DNA of 64,000 nt from Rhodocyclus tenuis (lineage in GTDB: Bacteria; Pseudomonadota; Gammaproteobacteria; Burkholderiales; Rhodocyclaceae), in NCBI RefSeq assembly GCF_014197755.1, contig NZ_JACIGE010000001.1, positions 496,001 through 560,000 of the forward strand. The letters are read 5' to 3'. Every line of letters begins with the position of its first letter. Within the stretch, counting starts at the first letter, position 1. Position numbers and translations under genes: made by a program. The notes beneath the pieces were generated by a model. That model was not told where the DNA came from, ran no database searches, and saw only the letters and a list, made by a program, of their open reading frames with translations. This document shows positions 60,353 to 64,000 of the stretch, piece by piece.

Positions 60353-61603
60353 CTATTCCTCGCCGCGCCGTGCGAGGTTGAGACCGAGCTGCTTCAGCTT
60401 GCGGTAGAGGTGCGTCCGCTCAAGGCCGGTGCGTTCGGCAACACGCGTCATGTTGCCGCCTTCGCGGCGCAGGTGATGCTCGAAGTAGATGCGCTCGAAA
60501 TCCTCGCGCGCCTCGCGCAGCGGCTGGTCGAGCAGCGGCAGGGCCGGCGCCGGTGCCGGCGGCGGCCCGTCGGGCTGCAACACGCGCGTCACGTCCTCGA
60601 TGCTGATCTCGTCTTCGAGCGCCGACAGCGCCAGGTTCTTCACCGTCGCCATCAGCTCGGCCCAGTCGCCCGGCCAGCCGTGCATGCGCAGAACGTTCAG
60701 TGCGCCGCTGGAAAACTGGCGCAGCGGCGCTTCGCCGCGTTCGGCCAGATGCGAGAGCAGCAGCACGGCGATTTCCGGCACCTCGTCGGCATGACCGGCC
60801 AGCTGCGGCAGCGCCACCCACACCTCGCCGAGGCGGGCGAGCACGCTGGCGTCCCAGCCGGCTTCGGCGAGCGCCGGCAGCGGCCGGGTTGTCGCCGCGA
60901 TCAGCTGCAGCTTGTTCTTTTCCAGACGCTCAAGCGCGAAGGCGAGGTTCATCTGCTGCAGTCGGCCGAGCGCCGCCAGATCGGCGACGAACAGCAGGCC
61001 GCCGCTGGCGTTCTCGAGCATTTCGCGGGTCAGCGGCGAGCTCGTTGCCGAGAGGTCGAGCCAGGGCATGTTGCGCGTGTGCAGCGTACGCGCGCAGATC
61101 TCGGCGATGCTGCCGGAGGTGCTGCGCAGCAGCAGCACCGGCGTGCGTGCCGCCGCCTGCTCGAGCCGGCGCTTGAGGTCCTTGAGCAGCGGCGAGCGCG
61201 CGAAAGCTTCGAGGGTGAGCGGCCGCTTCTGTGGCGCGACCGGGCCTTTCAGCGCTTTCTTGACCGTCGCCAGCAGCTTCTGCAACGCGATCGGCTTTTC
61301 GAGAAAGTCGGTCGCGCCGATGCGCGTCGCCTCGACGGCGGTATCGATCGTGCCGTGACCGGACATCATCACCACCGGCATGGTCAGCAAGCCTGCTCCT
61401 GACCACTCCTTGAGCAGCGAGACACCGTCGGTGTCGGGCATCCAGATGTCGAGCAGGACCAGATCGGGGCGCATCTCGCCGCGCACGCGGCGGGCGGCGG
61501 CAGCGTTCTCGGCAAGCCGGACCGAATGCCCTTCGTCGGCCAGAATTTCGGAGAGAAGCTCGCGAATGCCGATTTCGTCATCGACGACCAGGATTTGCGC
61601 CAT
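60353..61603 (-). CDS. NtrX-like response regulator with degenerate sigma-54 AAA+ domain
   Basis: The 416-residue protein has an intact receiver (phospho-Asp52 in LVLLDIWMPD; KPIALQKL near the end). A middle region has the shape of a sigma-54 activator domain but lacks the key motifs. Walker A is replaced by RSTSGSIAEICART, there is no GAFTGA loop, and Walker B LDEI is VADL. The C-terminal Fis-type HTH is intact (GGNMTRVAERTGLERTHLYRKL). It should bind DNA, but it is unlikely to remodel the sigma-54 polymerase. The ATG at 61603 leaves a two-base gap after ntrY. It is probably phosphorylated by the NtrY-like kinase. Confidence 0.88.
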   Translation of the reverse strand: MAQILVVDDEIGIRELLSEILADEGHSVRLAENAAAARRVRGEMRPDLVLLDIWMPDTDGVSLLKEWSGAGLLTMPVVMMSGHGTIDTAVEATRIGATDFLEKPIALQKLLATVKKALKGPVAPQKRPLTLEAFARSPLLKDLKRRLEQAAARTPVLLLRSTSGSIAEICARTLHTRNMPWLDLSATSSPLTREMLENASGGLLFVADLAALGRLQQMNLAFALERLEKNKLQLIAATTRPLPALAEAGWDASVLARLGEVWVALPQLAGHADEVPEIAVLLLSHLAERGEAPLRQFSSGALNVLRMHGWPGDWAELMATVKNLALSALEDEISIEDVTRVLQPDGPPPAPAPALPLLDQPLREAREDFERIYFEHHLRREGGNMTRVAERTGLERTHLYRKLKQLGLNLARRGEE

Positions 61604-61605
61604 GT

Positions 61606-63762
61606 TCAGCTCTCGGGGGAGGAAGGTGAGACGGTGAGTAAAGCGTGGGATGCCGCACCAGCCAGCGGCAAGCGGATACAGACGTCGGCGCCATTCGGCT
61701 GGCGGTTGGCGATGTGGATCTGGCCGTGGTGCTCGTCGACGATCTTCTTGACGATGGCCAGCCCGAGACCGGTACCGCGCGCCTTGGTGGTGACATAGGG
61801 TTCGAAGGCGCGCGCCAGGATTTCGGCGGGGAAGCCGGGACCGCGATCGGCGACGCACAGCTCGGCGAATCCGTCGACCAGACGCGTCGAGATGGCAATC
61901 CAGGGCTCGGCTTCCGCCTCCTGCGCGTCTTCGGCGTTGCGCAGCAGGTTGTGGATGATCTGGCGCATCTGCGTCGCGTCGCCGACGACCGCCGGCAGGT
62001 ATTCGGCAAGCGCGACGTCGATTTCGGCGCGCGAGGTTTCGTAGAGACCGAGCACCTCGCCAACCAGTGCGTTGAGGTCGACCGACGCCAGCTCGGGCGC
62101 CGGCATGCGTGCGTAATCGCGGAAATCGTCGACCATACGCTTCATCGCCTGCACCTGATTGACGATGGTCTGCGTCGACCGTTCCAGCGCCTCGGCGTCG
62201 GCGCCGAAAACGCGGTCGGCGAGCTTCATGCGCAGGCGTTCGGCGGACAACTGGATCGGCGTCAGCGGATTCTTGATCTCGTGCGCCAGACGACGCGCCA
62301 CTTCGCCCCAGGCGGCGCTGCGCTGCGCCGCGATCAGCCGGGTGATGTCGTCAAAGACGGCGACGTAGCCGCCACCGCTGGCCTCCGGCAATTCGGTGCC
62401 ACGCAACAGCAGGACCTGCGGCTGAGCGCCGGCGCGGTCGAGCTCGATCTGCATCTGCCACTCCTTCTCGCCGTGCTCGGCAAAGGCCTCGCGCACGGCA
62501 CGGCCGAGCGCTTTCTGCCGCGGCCAGCTGTCGACGCCTTCGCCGATCATGCCGGCAAACTCGTCGGCAAGCATCGAGCGCGCGCCCTGATTGGCGGTAC
62601 GCAGCAGGAAACGACGGTCAAAGACGAGCACGCCGGCCGACAGGTTGGCGAGGATCGATTCGAGGTAGGCGCGCGCCGATTCAACTTCGGCGCGGTGGCG
62701 TTCGGTTTCGCGGCGCGCGTCGTCCAACTGGCGCGTCATGCGGTTGAACGATTGCGTCAGCACGCCGAGTTCGTCGCGGCTGTAGATCGCCTGACGCGGC
62801 GTGAAGTCGCCGGCGGCGACGGCCTGCGTGCCTTCGGCGAGGATCGACAGCGGCGCCGACAGGCGGCGCGCGAGCACGAAAGCCAGCGCGAAGGCGCCAA
62901 ACAGGGCCAGCAGCACGGTCAGGGTCAGCGTCATCGCGTAGATGCGCGTCAGGCCTTCACGCCCGAGCGAGAGTTCCTGATAGTCGCGATACACCGCCTG
63001 CACGCTTTCGGCGTTCTGCGCCAGCGAGGCGGGCGCATCCTGCGTCAGCTGCAGGATGCGCGGCTCCTCGCCGAGACCGCGACCGACGACGGGCAGTAGC
63101 GCGCGCAGCAGCAGTTCGTGTCCGGCTTCGCCTTCGATCAGCGAGTGGCCGGGAGCCGCCCGCGCCTGGCGCAGTTGCGCCGGCGTCGGCAACGGCGGCC
63201 GCGACGAAGCAAGCTCGCCGCTCGAACTGGCGAGCAGCTGGCCGCTGGCGGAAAAGAGCGCCGCCGTCTGCACGCCGGCCTGCTCGCGCAAGCGGTTGAG
63301 CATCGCCGGGCGCTTGGCATCGGGCTGGTCGCCGAGCTCAAGCGCCATCGAGCGGCCCTTCTCGGTGAGATCGACAAGCAGGTAATCAAGCGCACTGCGA
63401 CCGAGGTCGAGGCCCGATTCGAGCGCCTTTTCGACGCGCACGTCGAACCAGGTTTCGATGCTCTTGGTGAGAAACTGTACCGAAACCGAATAGACCAGCG
63501 CCCCCGGAACCACCGCCATCAGGCCGAAGAGCAGCATCAGGCGCAGTTTCAGCCGCGAACCGAAAACCTTGGCGCGGTGTTCGCGCCACAGCGTGCGCAA
63601 CTGCCAGCCGACCAGACCGAGCAGCGCCAGCGCGACGATCGCGTTGAGACCGAGCAGCCACGGGTAATGGCTGGCGAACAAGGCCGTATTGGCGCTCGCC
63701 GAGGCGAGCAGGAAGAGCAGGATGCCGCCGAAAGCGGCGGCGACGATGACGAGATATTTCAT
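61606..63762 (-). CDS. NtrY-like membrane sensor histidine kinase
   Basis: The 718-residue kinase has N-terminal membrane helices (about 5-25, 34-54 and 75-97), an extracytoplasmic region (about 98-285), a further helix (about 288-310), HAMP (about 312-365) and a PAS domain (about 380-480). The HisKA motif ARRLAHEIKNPLTPIQ carries the phospho-His. The ATPase has HNLLRNAEDA, ADRGPGFP and GTGLGLAIVKKI. This order is that of NtrY. Its ATG overlaps the DUF4390 stop, and the NtrX-like gene follows by two bases, so they form an operon. Confidence 0.94.
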   Translation of the reverse strand: MKYLVIVAAAFGGILLFLLASASANTALFASHYPWLLGLNAIVALALLGLVGWQLRTLWREHRAKVFGSRLKLRLMLLFGLMAVVPGALVYSVSVQFLTKSIETWFDVRVEKALESGLDLGRSALDYLLVDLTEKGRSMALELGDQPDAKRPAMLNRLREQAGVQTAALFSASGQLLASSSGELASSRPPLPTPAQLRQARAAPGHSLIEGEAGHELLLRALLPVVGRGLGEEPRILQLTQDAPASLAQNAESVQAVYRDYQELSLGREGLTRIYAMTLTLTVLLALFGAFALAFVLARRLSAPLSILAEGTQAVAAGDFTPRQAIYSRDELGVLTQSFNRMTRQLDDARRETERHRAEVESARAYLESILANLSAGVLVFDRRFLLRTANQGARSMLADEFAGMIGEGVDSWPRQKALGRAVREAFAEHGEKEWQMQIELDRAGAQPQVLLLRGTELPEASGGGYVAVFDDITRLIAAQRSAAWGEVARRLAHEIKNPLTPIQLSAERLRMKLADRVFGADAEALERSTQTIVNQVQAMKRMVDDFRDYARMPAPELASVDLNALVGEVLGLYETSRAEIDVALAEYLPAVVGDATQMRQIIHNLLRNAEDAQEAEAEPWIAISTRLVDGFAELCVADRGPGFPAEILARAFEPYVTTKARGTGLGLAIVKKIVDEHHGQIHIANRQPNGADVCIRLPLAGAASHALLTVSPSSPES

Positions 63763-64000
63763 CGCGCCTCGCCGAGCAGCCTTCCTTCGGCATTGCCGCG
63801 CCAGTCACTCGTGGCACGCGCATCGGCAGCGCGACTGTCGGCCGGCGCGAAGCTCCAGCGCACCCAGTCGGAAGACAGGCTCCAGTCGCGATTAGCCAAG
63901 GCGCTGACCTGGAAGGTCTTCGGCATCTGCGACAGATCGAGGCGCATGCGCAGGCTGGCCAGATAGGTTTCGTCATTGCGTACGGCGGCCTTGTCGAGTA
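63759..64000 (-). CDS. DUF4390 domain protein (N-terminus beyond window edge)
   Basis: Only the C-terminal 80 residues are inside the window. The frame stays open from the right edge and reads VRNDETYLASLRMRLDLSQ, then PKTFQVSALANRDWSLSS and DWVRWSFAP, a pattern typical of DUF4390. The function is unknown. The stop TGA overlaps the ntrY ATG. This gene is usually found just before ntrYX in this order of bacteria. Confidence 0.85.
   Translation of the reverse strand, partial: LDKAAVRNDETYLASLRMRLDLSQMPKTFQVSALANRDWSLSSDWVRWSFAPADSRAADARATSDWRGNAEGRLLGEAR

Overview
The window is 64 kb of dense, GC-rich chromosome from a Betaproteobacterium, most probably a member of the Rhodocyclales. The evidence is gene content and order: mreBCD-mrdA-rodA-rlpA, a complex I NDUFA9-like gene next to cca, pteridine reductase followed by ttcA, metX-metW-ampG, and a DUF4390-ntrY-ntrX-trkA-trkH block. 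A PEP-CTERM protein and many c-di-GMP and chemotaxis genes fit the same group. Taxonomy is inferred from content, not from a marker search. Almost all of the sequence is coding. I see no rRNA or tRNA gene, insertion sequence, prophage or CRISPR array.

Layout. 1-6825 (+) is the rod-shape and elongation cluster (MreB, entering from the left edge, then MreC, MreD, PBP2, RodA, RlpA). 6922-13230 holds a large membrane PAS-GGDEF-EAL protein, 5-formyl-THF cyclo-ligase and a soluble lytic transglycosylase. 13383-21809 carries an NDUFA9-like protein, the CCA-adding enzyme, small unknown proteins, a PilJ-N-domain secreted protein, a MidA/NDUFAF7-like methyltransferase, an EAL-domain gene relic, pteridine reductase and TtcA. 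21912-27471 (+) carries a class V aminotransferase, a degenerate cyclase-FHA protein, and metX-metW-ampG behind a SAM-II-type riboswitch with an intrinsic terminator. 27567-31482 is accessory: a PGDYG protein, a PEP-CTERM protein, a SMUG-type glycosylase, an unknown protein and an EamA transporter.

31762-40570 is a signalling region: a two-PAS histidine kinase divergent from a periplasmic binding lipoprotein and a LysR regulator, a Cache chemoreceptor, and an overlapping pair made of an Aer-like PAS protein and a periplasm-less chemoreceptor with an eroded zinc-binding CZB domain. 40630-50840 holds a HerA-like ATPase (DUF853), YebC, cobalamin-dependent MetH, MurB, a receiver-DUF3369-GGDEF-EAL response regulator and a DUF1840 protein. 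51033-53787 has a beta-carbonic anhydrase, a lower-GC pair (VOC and DUF1801 proteins) and a ROK sugar kinase. 53808-64000 is all on the minus strand: PriA, HemE, TrkH, TrkA, an NtrX-like regulator with a degenerate AAA+ domain, an NtrY-like kinase and the start-truncated DUF4390 gene at the right edge.

Shared themes are peptidoglycan synthesis and recycling (PBP2, RodA, RlpA, Slt, AmpG, MurB), methionine synthesis (MetX, MetW, MetH, with SAM sensing) and sensory signalling. No clearly new multi-gene system stands out. The most notable signals are the riboswitch-terminator before metX, several proteins whose catalytic or metal-binding residues are lost while the fold is kept, and a small gene relic.
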